From Sphingomonas sp. PP-CE-1G-424 (lineage in GTDB: Bacteria > Pseudomonadota > Alphaproteobacteria > Sphingomonadales > Sphingomonadaceae), in contig NZ_SLXW01000001.1 in NCBI RefSeq assembly GCF_004341085.1, forward strand, positions 310,001 to 374,000: a DNA stretch of 64,000 nt, read 5' to 3'. Numbering within the stretch: position 1 is the first letter of the stretch; every line of letters begins with the position of its first letter. A program made the translations under genes and the position numbers. The notes beneath the pieces are model-generated. The model saw only the letters and a program-made list of their open reading frames with translations, did not search any database and was not told the origin of the DNA. Positions 26,994 to 35,428 of the stretch are shown piece by piece.

Positions 26994-28367
26994 ATGACGT
27001 CCACCCCGCCCCGCCCCTGGCGCACCGAGTTCGCCGCCACGCTAAAACTCGCCTGGCCACTGGTAGCGACCAATCTCGCGCAGGCGCTGGTCGGCGCGAC
27101 AGACGTGGCGATGCTAGGGCGGCTCGGGTCGGACACGCTGGCGGCGGCGACGCTCGGCCTCAACCTGTACCTAGTCTTCCTGATCTTCGGGATGGGCCTC
27201 ACCACCGCCGCCGTCCCGATGATCGCGCGCGAGCGCGGCGCGCGGCCGCATGCGGTGCGCGATATCCGGCGGACCGTGCGCCAAACGATCTGGGTCGCCG
27301 CGACGCTCTGCATCCCCTCGTGGATCGTGTTGTGGAATGCCGAGCCGATCCTCGTCCACCTCCTCGACCAGGACCCGCTGCTCGCGCACGAGGCGGCGCG
27401 CTTCGTGCGCGCAGTGATGTGGGGGATGCTCCCGAGCCTATGCTTCCTCGTGCTCCGCGCGTTCGTTGCCGCGCTCGAGAAACCCGCCTGGTCGCTGGTG
27501 GTGATGGTCGGACTACTGGTCGTCAACGCCGGGCTCAACTGGCTGCTGATCTTCGGCCACGCCGGTCTCCCCGCGCTCGGCCTGCTCGGCTCGGGGATGG
27601 CGAGCAGCATCGCCAACGGCCTGAGCTTCGTCGCGATGGCAGCGGTCATCGTCTACGCCAAGCCGTTCCGCCGCTACCGCCTGCTCGGCCGGTTCTGGCG
27701 CGCCGACTGGCCGCGCTACCGCGCAGTTTGGAAACTCGGCCTGCCTATCGCGATCACGCTCGGGTTCGAATCGACCGTGTTCATCGCGGCGGTGTTCCTG
27801 ATGGGACTGCTCGGCACCGTGCCGCTCGCCGCGCACGCGATCGCGATCCAGATCGCCAGCGTCACGTTCATGGTCCCGCTCGGCATCGCCCAAGCCGCCA
27901 CCGTCCGCGTCGGTCTCGCCTCCGGACGCGGCGACCGTGCGGGGATCGGCCGTGCAGGCTGGGCGGCGTTCGCGATCGGCGAGAGCTTCATGGTGCTGAC
28001 CGCCGCGTTGCTGATCCTCGCGCCACAAATGCTGATCGGCATCATCCTCGACGTCGACGCGCCCGCCAATGCGCCGGTCGTCACGCTGGCGATCTCGCTG
28101 CTTGCGGTCGCCGCGGTGTTCCAGGTGGTCGACGGCGCGCAGGTGATCGGCGCAGGCATGTTGCGCGGGCTGGGCGATACCAAGGTGCCGATGCTGTTCG
28201 CCGCGATCGGCTATTGGGGGATCGGCATCGGCGTCGGCGCATGGCTCGCGTTCGGGCGCGGCTGGGGCGGAGTCGGCATCTGGACCGGGCTGGCGACCGG
28301 ATTGGCGGTGGTATCGGTACTAATGATCGCCCGTTGGCAGGCCCGCGAACGACTTGGCCTCGGCTAA
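26994..28367 (+). CDS. MATE-family multidrug/metabolite exporter (NorM-like)
   Basis: Inner membrane antiporter of 457 residues with about twelve transmembrane helices in two related halves. Signatures include the first-helix segment WPLVATNLAQALVGATDVAMLGRLG, GMASSIANG and GLGDTKVPMLF. It should exchange cationic organic compounds for H+ or Na+. No regulator or substrate gene lies beside it. Confidence 0.9.
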   Translation: MTSTPPRPWRTEFAATLKLAWPLVATNLAQALVGATDVAMLGRLGSDTLAAATLGLNLYLVFLIFGMGLTTAAVPMIARERGARPHAVRDIRRTVRQTIWVAATLCIPSWIVLWNAEPILVHLLDQDPLLAHEAARFVRAVMWGMLPSLCFLVLRAFVAALEKPAWSLVVMVGLLVVNAGLNWLLIFGHAGLPALGLLGSGMASSIANGLSFVAMAAVIVYAKPFRRYRLLGRFWRADWPRYRAVWKLGLPIAITLGFESTVFIAAVFLMGLLGTVPLAAHAIAIQIASVTFMVPLGIAQAATVRVGLASGRGDRAGIGRAGWAAFAIGESFMVLTAALLILAPQMLIGIILDVDAPANAPVVTLAISLLAVAAVFQVVDGAQVIGAGMLRGLGDTKVPMLFAAIGYWGIGIGVGAWLAFGRGWGGVGIWTGLATGLAVVSVLMIARWQARERLGLG

Positions 28368-28452
28368 GGCTCGGCTGGCCTCTTTGTCCGACAATAAGGA
28401 TACACAATCGCGCAAATGTGTTAACGTGTGTTAAACCATAGGAGCGTGACAT

Positions 28453-28671
28453 ATGCCTGATCAAGACCGCATCGTCGCGATCGGGTTGCTCACGCAGCGC
28501 GACGTCTTCGCGCTTGGCCATGACCTGTCGCGCGTCTATCCGATCGACGAGATGCCGTGCTTCGGCAGCCTGCTCGGTGCGATCGACGATGCAGACCGCG
28601 CGTTCCACCGCGCGCGCGATGCGCAGCAGCTTGCCATTCCTCTTCGACAGAGCGCAACCTCGCGCGCATAG
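28453..28671 (+). CDS. Small conserved-looking hypothetical protein
   Basis: A 72-residue polar protein with no signal peptide or membrane segment, preceded by a GGAG ribosome binding site 8 bp before the ATG. The N-terminus DRIVAIGLLTQRDVFALG and the core YPIDEMPCFGSLLGAIDDADR look like a folded small domain similar to hypothetical proteins of other sphingomonads, from memory. Function unknown. It ends 36 bp before the MAPEG gene and may be co-transcribed with it. Confidence 0.65.
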   Translation: MPDQDRIVAIGLLTQRDVFALGHDLSRVYPIDEMPCFGSLLGAIDDADRAFHRARDAQQLAIPLRQSATSRA

Positions 28672-28706
28672 CGGCGTTCGAGACCCGCTGCCTAGCGGAG
28701 ATCGAC

Positions 28707-29102
28707 ATGACGCTGCCTACCGAAATGCTGCTGTTGGGCTGGTCGACGGTCCTGCTGTTCACGTACGTCATGATCCAGGGGCAGACCGCTACGCGCGACC
28801 GCGGGCTCGACTGGAACGCGGGGCCCCGCGACGGCGACCAGAAACCGCTCGGCGAGATGGCCGGCCGCGCCGAACGTGCATTGAAGAATTTCCAGGAAAC
28901 CTACCCGGTCTTCATCGCACTCGCGCTCGGGCTGGCAGTGACCGATCGCACCGGCGGGATGGGTGCGATCGGCGCGTGGCTCTGGTTCGGTGCGCGGATC
29001 GTGTACATCCCGCTCTACCTGTTCGGCATCAAATATGTCCGCAGCCTGTGCTGGACGGTGTCGATCCTCGGCCTGCTGCTGATGCTGATCCGCTTCCTAT
29101 GA
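28707..29102 (+). CDS. MAPEG-family membrane protein
   Basis: Predicted 131-residue integral membrane protein with four hydrophobic helices. The segment GRAERALKNFQETYPVFIALAL carries the Arg-x-x-x-Asn-x-x-Glu core of the MAPEG family (eicosanoid and glutathione metabolism relatives), whose bacterial members are mostly uncharacterised. The ATG at 28707 is preceded by a GGAG sequence; longer frames upstream overlap the preceding small gene. Confidence 0.85.
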   Translation: MTLPTEMLLLGWSTVLLFTYVMIQGQTATRDRGLDWNAGPRDGDQKPLGEMAGRAERALKNFQETYPVFIALALGLAVTDRTGGMGAIGAWLWFGARIVYIPLYLFGIKYVRSLCWTVSILGLLLMLIRFL

Positions 29103-29126
29103 AGCTCAGTCTCGCCCCCGCTTATC

Positions 29127-29996
29127 TCAAAGAGTGCGGATGATCGCCGAGAAGTCGAGCCCACCCTGCCCGGCCTCGGCAAACGCCTCGTAACGCTCGG
29201 CCGCCTTCGCGCCCATCGGCGTATCGGCACCGGTGTCCTTCGCCGCCGCCATCGCAAGGCGGAGGTCCTTCAGCATCAGCGCTGCCGCGAACCCGCCCTG
29301 ATAGTCGTGATCGGCGGGCGTATCGGGCCCGATCCCAGGCAGAGGTGCGTACGTGGTCATCGACCAGCTTTGCCCCGACGACACGCTGGCAATGTCGTAG
29401 AACGCCTGCGCATCGAGCCCGAGCTTCTCCGCCAGCACGAACGCCTCGCAGGTCGCGATCATCGTCGCGCCGAGGATCATGTTGTTGCAGATCTTCGCCG
29501 CCTGCCCCGCACCGTTCGCGCCGGCATGGATGACCGCCTTGCCCATGTCGGCGAGGATCGCCTGCGCCCGGTCGAACGCCTCCGCCGAGCCACCGACCAT
29601 GAAGGTGAGCGTGCCCGCGTTCGCCGCGCCGATCCCACCCGAGACGGGCGCATCGACCGCGACGAGGCCCTTGGCCTGCGCAGCCGCGGCAACTTCCTTG
29701 GCGGTGGCCACGTCGATCGTCGAGCAATCGATCAGGATCGCGGAGGGCGACGCGACACCGAACAGCGCGTCATAGACCTCGGCGACATGCTTGCCGGCGG
29801 GGAGCATGGTCACGATCGCCTCGGCACCGTCGGCGGCTTCGGCAGCCGACCCAACCGGCAGGCATCCGGCGGCCTTCGCCTTGTCCAGCGCGTCGGCGCT
29901 CAGATCGAACGCGCGAACGTCGTGGCCCTTCTTGGCGAGGTTCGCCGCCATCCCGCCGCCCATGTTACCGAGCCCGATGAAACCGATCCGTGCCAT
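29127..29996 (-). CDS. mmsB: 3-hydroxyisobutyrate dehydrogenase
   Basis: NAD-dependent beta-hydroxyacid dehydrogenase of 289 residues acting late in valine catabolism (3-hydroxyisobutyrate to methylmalonate semialdehyde). N-terminal Rossmann motif GFIGLGNMGGGMAANL, substrate motif DAPVSGGIGAANAGTL, and catalytic Lys in GQAAKICNNMILG. The C-terminal GLDFSAIIRTL is typical of MmsB. It is the last gene of the valine cluster; the ATG at 29996 opens the conserved MARIGFIGLG. Confidence 0.94.
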   Translation of the reverse strand: MARIGFIGLGNMGGGMAANLAKKGHDVRAFDLSADALDKAKAAGCLPVGSAAEAADGAEAIVTMLPAGKHVAEVYDALFGVASPSAILIDCSTIDVATAKEVAAAAQAKGLVAVDAPVSGGIGAANAGTLTFMVGGSAEAFDRAQAILADMGKAVIHAGANGAGQAAKICNNMILGATMIATCEAFVLAEKLGLDAQAFYDIASVSSGQSWSMTTYAPLPGIGPDTPADHDYQGGFAAALMLKDLRLAMAAAKDTGADTPMGAKAAERYEAFAEAGQGGLDFSAIIRTL

Positions 29997-30010
29997 TGCC
30001 TGCTCCTGTC

Positions 30011-30121
30011 TCCCCTCCCGTATGCGGGAGGGGCCGGGGGTGGGCGCCCGGCCTGTTATGTTGCACCACGTCGCCGACCGGGAGCCCACCCCCCGGCCCC
30101 CTCCCGCGCGCGGGAGGGGGA
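30011..30121. repeat. Intergenic palindrome, family 5 (CCCCTCCCG...CGGGAGGGG)
   Basis: Two inverted units built on a hairpin CCCCTCCC(G)TATG/CGCG(C)GGGAGGGG followed by CCGGGGGTGGG and its complement. It lies between mmsB and the enoyl-CoA hydratase gene, within the valine gene run. Confidence 0.85.
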
Positions 30122-30126
30122 GCTGA

Positions 30127-30903
30127 TCATTTCCCCGTCCAGGTCCCGGCGCGCTTCTCAACGAACGCTGCCATCCCCTCGCTCTGGTCCGCAGTCCCGA
30201 ACAGCCCGTGGAACAGCCGCCGCTCGAACTGCACGCCCATCGCCAGCCCCGTCTCGAACGCGGCGTTGACCATTTCCTTGTTCGCCAGCACCGCCAGCGG
30301 CGCCATCGCGGCGATCGTGGTCGCCGTCTTCACCGTCTCCTCGACCAGATCGTCCGCCGGCACGATCCGCGAAACGAGACCCGCGCGCTCGGCTTCGGCC
30401 GCATCCATCATCCGCCCGGTCAGGCACATTTCCATCGCCTTGGCCTTGCCGACCGCGCGCGTGAGGCGCTGCGATCCGCCCATCCCCGGCGACACGGCGA
30501 GCTTGATCTCCGGCTGCCCGAACTTGGCAGTATCGGCGGCGAGGATGAAGTCGCACATCATCGCCAGCTCGCACCCGCCGCCGAGCGCATAGCCCGCGAC
30601 CGCCGCGATCACGGGTTTCCGCGTCCGCGTGAAATTCTCCCAGCCCGCGAAGAAGTTGCTCGCGTACATCTCGGCGAAGCCCTGCGACTGCATCTCCTTG
30701 ATGTCCGCCCCCGCCGCGAATGCCTTGGCCGAACCGGTCAGCACCGCGCAGCCCTGCGACGCATCCGCACCGAACGCGGCGAATGCGGCGATCAAGTCGG
30801 CGAGCACCTGCGAATTAAGCGCGTTCAGCGCCTGCGGCCGGTTCAGCGTGACGAGCGTGACGCCACCGCGCTGCTCGACCAGGATCGTTTCGTATTCGGC
30901 CAT
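30127..30903 (-). CDS. Enoyl-CoA hydratase
   Basis: Crotonase-fold enzyme of 258 residues hydrating an enoyl-CoA, in this context methacrylyl-CoA of the valine pathway. Oxyanion-hole segments are [12 protein letters not shown] and [16 protein letters not shown]; the catalytic glutamates fall in [16 protein letters not shown] and nearby. The C-terminal [12 protein letters not shown] is typical of short-chain enoyl-CoA hydratases. A general fatty acid role is possible. Confidence 0.9.
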   Translation of the reverse strand: MAEYETILVEQRGGVTLVTLNRPQALNALNSQVLADLIAAFAAFGADASQGCAVLTGSAKAFAAGADIKEMQSQGFAEMYASNFFAGWENFTRTRKPVIAAVAGYALGGGCELAMMCDFILAADTAKFGQPEIKLAVSPGMGGSQRLTRAVGKAKAMEMCLTGRMMDAAEAERAGLVSRIVPADDLVEETVKTATTIAAMAPLAVLANKEMVNAAFETGLAMGVQFERRLFHGLFGTADQSEGMAAFVEKRAGTWTGK

Positions 30904-30922
30904 GTCGTTTCTCCAATTACTA

Positions 30923-31005
30923 CGTCATCCTGGACTCGATCCAGGATCCAGAGCCACACATGTGGGCATCTGTAACTCTGGATCCTGACTTTCGTCAGGA
31001 TGACG
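30923..31005. repeat. Intergenic palindrome, family 1 copy b
   Basis: The left half has mini-hairpin CTGGA-CTCGA-TCCAG in place of CTGAC-GAAA-GTCAG; the right half keeps the usual CTGACTTTCGTCAG. The changes on the two sides of the left stem compensate each other. Confidence 0.88.
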
Positions 31006-31007
31006 AG

Positions 31008-32051
31008 TCAGCCCGGCGTCCACGCTTCCGCTTCAGGCAACGGCGCGAAAATCTGGTCGATCACATGATCGGTCACACCCTCGGGCGTCGCCGGCTCCCA
31101 GCGCGGCGCATTGTCCTTGTCGACGATGACCGCCCTCACGCCCTCGATAAAATCATGCCGCTGCACGACATGCGCACCGACCGCATATTCCTGCCGCATC
31201 TCATCCGCGAAACTCGCCATCGCCGCCCCCTCGTGGAGCAACCGGAGCGAAACCTTCATCGTCTGCGGCGACTTGGTCTTCAGCGTCGCAAGCGTCTGCG
31301 CGGCCCATTCCCCGCCATCGGCGTCGAGCGCAGCGTAGATGTCCTCCAGCACGTCCGACGCGAACAGCCGGTCGATGTCGTCCTTCCGCGCGAGGATCTT
31401 CGCATCGGGTGCCGGTGTGGCCAATGCGTCCAGCACGCTAGCGATATCCTGCGGCGTCTCCGCAATCCGCGCCTTGGCGGTATCGAGCGTATCGCTCGCG
31501 AGAAAATGCGTCGCCAACCCGAGCGCGAGACACTCCGCACCATCGAGCCGGTGCCCGGTCAGCGCGAGATACTGCCCGATCCGTCCCGGCAACCGCGACA
31601 GATACCAGCCGCCACCGACATCCGGGAACAGCCCGATCCCCGTCTCCGGCATCGCGAACTTGGTGTTTTGGGTTGCCACCCGGTATCGGCACGGCAGCGC
31701 GAGCCCGACGCCGCCGCCCATCGTGACCCCGTCCATGAACGCGACGATCGGCTTGGCATAAGTGAACAGCCGATGGTTCATGCGGTACTCAGCATGAAAG
31801 AACGCCCGCGCCTCGACGCCATCGGTCGCGCCGGAAGCGGCAAGCATGCGGATATCCCCGCCCGCGCAAAAACCACGCCCTTCGGCATGGTCGACCAGGA
31901 TCGCCTCGACCGCCGCATCGCCACGCCAAGCTTCCAGCGCCTCAAGCACGCCTTCGCACATCGCCAGATTCAACGCGTGCAACGCCTTCGGTCGGTTCAA
32001 CCGAATCCGGCCGACAGGCCCTTCACTCTCGACGATCAGATCATAGGTCAC
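31008..32051 (-). CDS. 3-hydroxyisobutyryl-CoA hydrolase (enoyl-CoA hydratase/isomerase family)
   Basis: Crotonase-superfamily thioesterase of 347 residues releasing 3-hydroxyisobutyrate from its CoA ester, a valine-specific step. The longer length than a hydratase and the segments GRGFCAGGDIRML, FMDGVTMGGGVGLAL and FAMPETGIGLFPDVGGGWYLSRLPG are typical of HIBYL-CoA hydrolases. It sits between the hydratase and acyl-CoA dehydrogenase genes of the same pathway. A palindrome (30923-31005) begins 3 bp beyond its stop. Confidence 0.92.
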   Translation of the reverse strand: MTYDLIVESEGPVGRIRLNRPKALHALNLAMCEGVLEALEAWRGDAAVEAILVDHAEGRGFCAGGDIRMLAASGATDGVEARAFFHAEYRMNHRLFTYAKPIVAFMDGVTMGGGVGLALPCRYRVATQNTKFAMPETGIGLFPDVGGGWYLSRLPGRIGQYLALTGHRLDGAECLALGLATHFLASDTLDTAKARIAETPQDIASVLDALATPAPDAKILARKDDIDRLFASDVLEDIYAALDADGGEWAAQTLATLKTKSPQTMKVSLRLLHEGAAMASFADEMRQEYAVGAHVVQRHDFIEGVRAVIVDKDNAPRWEPATPEGVTDHVIDQIFAPLPEAEAWTPG

Positions 32052-32073
32052 GCGGTCACCTCCAAAACACCAT

Positions 32074-32138
32074 CTCCGCGCCTCCGCGTCTCCGCGTGAA
32101 CCAAGAATTCTTTCACGCGGAGACGCGGAGGCGCGGAG
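32074..32138. repeat. Long perfect inverted repeat, family 7 (27-bp arms)
   Basis: Arms 32074-32100 and 32112-32138 are perfect reverse complements of 27 bp, each made of three near-repeats of CTCCGCG(C/T), around an 11-base loop CCAAGAATTCT. Transcribed, it would form a very stable hairpin between the acyl-CoA dehydrogenase stop and the HIBYL-CoA hydrolase start. Confidence 0.9.
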
Positions 32139-32166
32139 CAGAAGGAATGAGCAAAGCTGCGCGGAC

Positions 32167-33312
32167 TCACTGCCGCGTCAGCTCGCGACCCACGATCATC
32201 CGCATGACCTGGTTCGTCCCCTCAAGGATCGAATGCACGCGCAGGTCACGCCAGAAGCGTTCGATCGGGTAATCCTGCAGATACCCGTAGCCGCCATGCA
32301 GCTGCAACGCGCGGTCGACCACCGACGAACCGGTGTCGGTCGCGAGCCGCTTCGCCATAGCCGCGAACTTGGTCTTGTCGGGCGCATTGGCCGTCACCTT
32401 CGCCGCCGCGATATACAGCAGCGCCCGCGCCGCCTCCAATTCGGTCGCCATGTCCGCCAGCATGAACTGCGTGTTCTGGAAGTCCGCGATAGCCTTCCCG
32501 AACTGTTTCCGGTCCTTCGTATAAGCAATCGCCTCGTCGAGGCACCGCTGCGCCCCCCCGAGCGAGCACGCGCCGATATTCAGCCGCCCGCCATCGAGCC
32601 CCATCATCGCGATCCGAAAGCCCTCACCCTCGCCGCCGACCATGTTCGCCCCCGGAACGCGAACGCCGTCGAAGATCACCTGCCGCGTCGGTTGCGAATG
32701 CCAGCCGAGCTTCTTCTCGTTCGCGCCGAACGACACGCCGGGCATGTCCTTCTCGATCACGAGGCAGGAAATGCCCTTCGGCCCATCCTCACCGGTACGG
32801 ACCATGGTGACATACACCTCGTTCTCGCCCGCGCCCGAGATGAACTGCTTCGAGCCCGTCACGATCCAGTCGTCACCGTCCCGCACCGCGCGGGTCTTCA
32901 GCGCCGCCGCATCGGAACCCGACCCCGGCTCGGTCAGGCAATAGCTCGCCAGCCGGTCCATCGTCACCAGATCGGGGAGGTACTTGTCCTTCACCGCGGC
33001 CGATCCGAAGCGGTCGATCATCCACGCCGCCATGTTGTGAATGCTGATGAACGCGCTGGTCGACGGGCACCCGTACGACATAGCCTCCATGATCAGCGCC
33101 GCCTCGAGCCGCCCGAGCGCAATCCCGCCGCTCTCCTCGCTGACGTAGATCGCCGCGAAGCCTAGCTCGGCCGCCGCCTTGATCGTCTCGCGCGGGAAGA
33201 TGTGCTTCTCGTCCCACTCGGCCGCGTGCGGCGTGATCCGGTCGGCGGTGAACCGGCGTGCCAGCTCCTGGATTTCGCGCTGGTCGTCGGTGAGGTCGAA
33301 CTGGTTGGTCAT
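32167..33312 (-). CDS. Acyl-CoA dehydrogenase, probable isobutyryl-CoA dehydrogenase
   Basis: FAD-dependent dehydrogenase of 381 residues, here probably oxidising isobutyryl-CoA in valine breakdown. Family signatures are CLTEPGSGSDAAALKTRA, GWHSQPTRQVIFDGVRVP, AYTKDRKQFGKAIADFQ and the C-terminal LHGGYGYLQDYPIERFWRDLRVHSILEGTNQVMR with the catalytic Glu in ILEGTNQ. The ATG at 33312 begins MTNQFDLTDDQ; in-frame codons upstream come from the adjacent repeat. Substrate is inferred from the neighbours. Confidence 0.93.
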   Translation of the reverse strand: MTNQFDLTDDQREIQELARRFTADRITPHAAEWDEKHIFPRETIKAAAELGFAAIYVSEESGGIALGRLEAALIMEAMSYGCPSTSAFISIHNMAAWMIDRFGSAAVKDKYLPDLVTMDRLASYCLTEPGSGSDAAALKTRAVRDGDDWIVTGSKQFISGAGENEVYVTMVRTGEDGPKGISCLVIEKDMPGVSFGANEKKLGWHSQPTRQVIFDGVRVPGANMVGGEGEGFRIAMMGLDGGRLNIGACSLGGAQRCLDEAIAYTKDRKQFGKAIADFQNTQFMLADMATELEAARALLYIAAAKVTANAPDKTKFAAMAKRLATDTGSSVVDRALQLHGGYGYLQDYPIERFWRDLRVHSILEGTNQVMRMIVGRELTRQ

Positions 33313-33323
33313 AAATCTCTCTT

Positions 33324-33407
33324 CCGTCATGCTGGGCTCGACCCAGCATCCAGAGCCAGGAACGCCGAAACCTGTGGCTCTGGATCCTGACTATCGTCAG
33401 GATGACG
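33324..33407. repeat. Intergenic palindrome, family 1 copy c (left of GIY-YIG gene)
   Basis: The left half carries the variant mini-hairpin CTGGG-CTCGA-CCCAG, the right half CTGACTATCGTCAG. It ends 15 bp before the GIY-YIG GTG start. Confidence 0.88.
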
Positions 33408-33422
33408 ACTTGGGGGAATGAT

Positions 33423-33746
33423 GTGGCTAGGCAACCGGCGGTCTATATCATGGCAAGCTGGCGCAACGGAACGCTCTACATCGGCGTGACGTCCGACCTG
33501 ATGGCGCGGATCGTTCAGCATCGCGAGGGTACATTCGATGGCTTCTCAAAACGATACGGCGTGAACCAGCTGGTGTGGTTCGCGATGGCGGACACGATGG
33601 ACGCGGCGATCACCCGCGAGAAGCAGCTCAAGGTCTGGAAGCGCTCGTGGAAGATTAAGTTGATCGAGACCGATAATCCTACGTGGCGCGATCTGGCCGA
33701 AGACTGGGGTTTCGAACCGCTCCCCACCCCAATCCCGTCATCCTGA
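33423..33746 (+). CDS. GIY-YIG domain endonuclease, small, repeat-flanked
   Basis: A 107-residue single-domain GIY-YIG protein of the UvrC/YhbQ type. The motif halves are VYIMAS and YIGVTSDL, followed by the catalytic Arg in ARIVQHR, and by TREKQLKVWKR with the metal-binding Glu and DNPTWRDL. It should cut DNA; the target is unknown. The start is taken as GTG at 33423 behind a GGGGGA ribosome binding site; an ATG at 33402 lies inside the left repeat. The stop codon TGA is provided by the right repeat. The gene is opposite in strand to the surrounding valine genes and bounded by family 1 palindromes on both sides, which suggests it arrived as a cassette. Confidence 0.85.
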   Translation: MARQPAVYIMASWRNGTLYIGVTSDLMARIVQHREGTFDGFSKRYGVNQLVWFAMADTMDAAITREKQLKVWKRSWKIKLIETDNPTWRDLAEDWGFEPLPTPIPSS

Positions 33747-33819
33747 CGAAAGTCAGGATCCAGAGCCAAGAGCGTAGCGCCTCGTAACTCTGGATCCTGG
33801 ATCAAGTCCAGGATGACGG
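33735..33819. repeat. Intergenic palindrome, family 1 copy d (right of GIY-YIG gene)
   Basis: Left half is the standard CCTGACGAAAGTCAGG hairpin; the right half has the variant CCTGGA-TCAAG-TCCAGG. It overlaps the last codons and stop of the GIY-YIG gene and ends 20 bp before the mmsA stop. Confidence 0.88.
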
Positions 33820-33839
33820 GATGTGGAGACGGCAACCTC

Positions 33840-35366
33840 CTACCCCATCGTCGGGATAACGAACGCGTCGTTATTACGCGCAGGCCCACCATCCTCAGCC
33901 ATCGCCGGCAATGCAGACCCGTCCGGCCAGCGCTGCGTGATCGTCTTGACCTTGGTCCAGAACTTCACGCCCTCCATCCCGTGCTGGTTGGTGTCCCCGA
34001 ACGCCGAGCGCTTCCACCCACCGAACGTATGATACGCGACCGGCACCGGGATCGGCACGTTGATGCCCACCATCCCGACGTTCACCCGCGCCGCGAACTC
34101 GCGCGCCGCGTGGCCGTTGCGCGTGAAGATCGCGACGCCGTTGCCGTATTGATGCTCGCTCGGCAGGCGCACCGCCTCCTCGAAATCGGCGGCGCGGACG
34201 ATCTGGAGCACCGGCCCGAAGATCTCCTCCTTGTACGCCGACATCTCGGTGGTCACGTGGTCGAACAGCGACGGCCCGATGAAGAAGCCCTTCTCATGCC
34301 CCTGCAAAGCAAACCCGCGGCCGTCGACCACCAGTTCCGCGCCCTCGTCGACGCCGGTCTGGATCCAGTTCTCGATCCGGCTGCGGTGCGCCGCGTTCAC
34401 GACCGGGCCGTAATGCGCATCGTTGTCGGTCGATACGCCGACCCGCAAAGCAGCAATCGCCGGGATCAGCTTCTCGCGCAGCGCGATCGCGGTCTTCTCG
34501 CCGACCGGCACCACCACCGGCAGCGCCATGCAACGCTCGCCGGCGCTCCCGAACGCCGCGCCCGACAGGTCGGCGACGACCTGATCGAGGTCCGCGTCGG
34601 GCATGACGATGCCGTGGTTCTTCGCGCCGCCCATCGCCTGGACGCGCTTGCCCGCCTCGACGCCGCGCCGATAAACGTAATGCGCGATGTCGGACGAGCC
34701 GACGAAGCTGACCGCCGAGATCGCCGGGTGATCGAGGATCGCGTCGACCATCTCCTTGTCGCCGTGGACGACCTGGAAGATGCCCTCGGGCAGCCCCGCC
34801 TCGACGAACAATTCGCCGAGCCGCACCGGCACCGAAGGATCGCGCTCGCTGGGCTTGAGGATGAATGCATTGCCGGTGGCGATCGCGACGCCCGACATCC
34901 ACAGCGGGATCATCGCCGGGAAGTTGAACGGCGTGATGCCCGCGCCAATGCCGAGCGGCTGACGCATCGAATAGACGTCGATCCCCGGCCCAGCGCCCTG
35001 CGTATATTCACCCTTGAGGATGTGCGGAATACCGCAGCAGAACTCGATCACCTCGAGCCCGCGCTGGATATCGCCCTTCGAATCCGCGATCACCTTGCCG
35101 TGCTCGGACGAGAGCAAGCGCGCGAGTTCGTCCATGTTCGCCTCGACGAGCCGCTTGAACTCGAACATCACGCGAGCACGCCGCTGCGGGTTGGTCGCGG
35201 CCCACCCCGGCTGCGCCTTCTGCGCCGCGGCGACCGCACGGTCCAGATCGGTCGCACCCGACAGCCGCACGCGCGCCTGAACTTCGCCCGAATTCGGGTC
35301 GAACACGTCGCCGAAGCGCTCGGCCGTGCTGGCCGCACCGCTCACGAAATTCTCGATCGTCCGCAT
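33840..35366 (-). CDS. mmsA: Methylmalonate-semialdehyde dehydrogenase (CoA-acylating)
   Basis: Aldehyde dehydrogenase of about 508 residues turning methylmalonate semialdehyde into propionyl-CoA in valine and myo-inositol catabolism. Seen are PFNFPAMIPLWM, KPSERDPSVP, FVGSSDIAHYVY, the nucleophile Cys in GSAGERCMALPV, and KEEIFGPVLQ. I chose the ATG at 35366 because AGAGG lies 6 bp upstream of it, too close to the other ATG at 35372. It is divergent from a LysR gene, the likely regulator. Confidence 0.94.
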   Translation of the reverse strand: MRTIENFVSGAASTAERFGDVFDPNSGEVQARVRLSGATDLDRAVAAAQKAQPGWAATNPQRRARVMFEFKRLVEANMDELARLLSSEHGKVIADSKGDIQRGLEVIEFCCGIPHILKGEYTQGAGPGIDVYSMRQPLGIGAGITPFNFPAMIPLWMSGVAIATGNAFILKPSERDPSVPVRLGELFVEAGLPEGIFQVVHGDKEMVDAILDHPAISAVSFVGSSDIAHYVYRRGVEAGKRVQAMGGAKNHGIVMPDADLDQVVADLSGAAFGSAGERCMALPVVVPVGEKTAIALREKLIPAIAALRVGVSTDNDAHYGPVVNAAHRSRIENWIQTGVDEGAELVVDGRGFALQGHEKGFFIGPSLFDHVTTEMSAYKEEIFGPVLQIVRAADFEEAVRLPSEHQYGNGVAIFTRNGHAAREFAARVNVGMVGINVPIPVPVAYHTFGGWKRSAFGDTNQHGMEGVKFWTKVKTITQRWPDGSALPAMAEDGGPARNNDAFVIPTMG

Positions 35367-35428
35367 GGGCATCCTCTTCTAGTTGCCCGCATCGTCCGCC
35401 ATAAGCGTTTCGCAGCCAAGTGGGGCTG

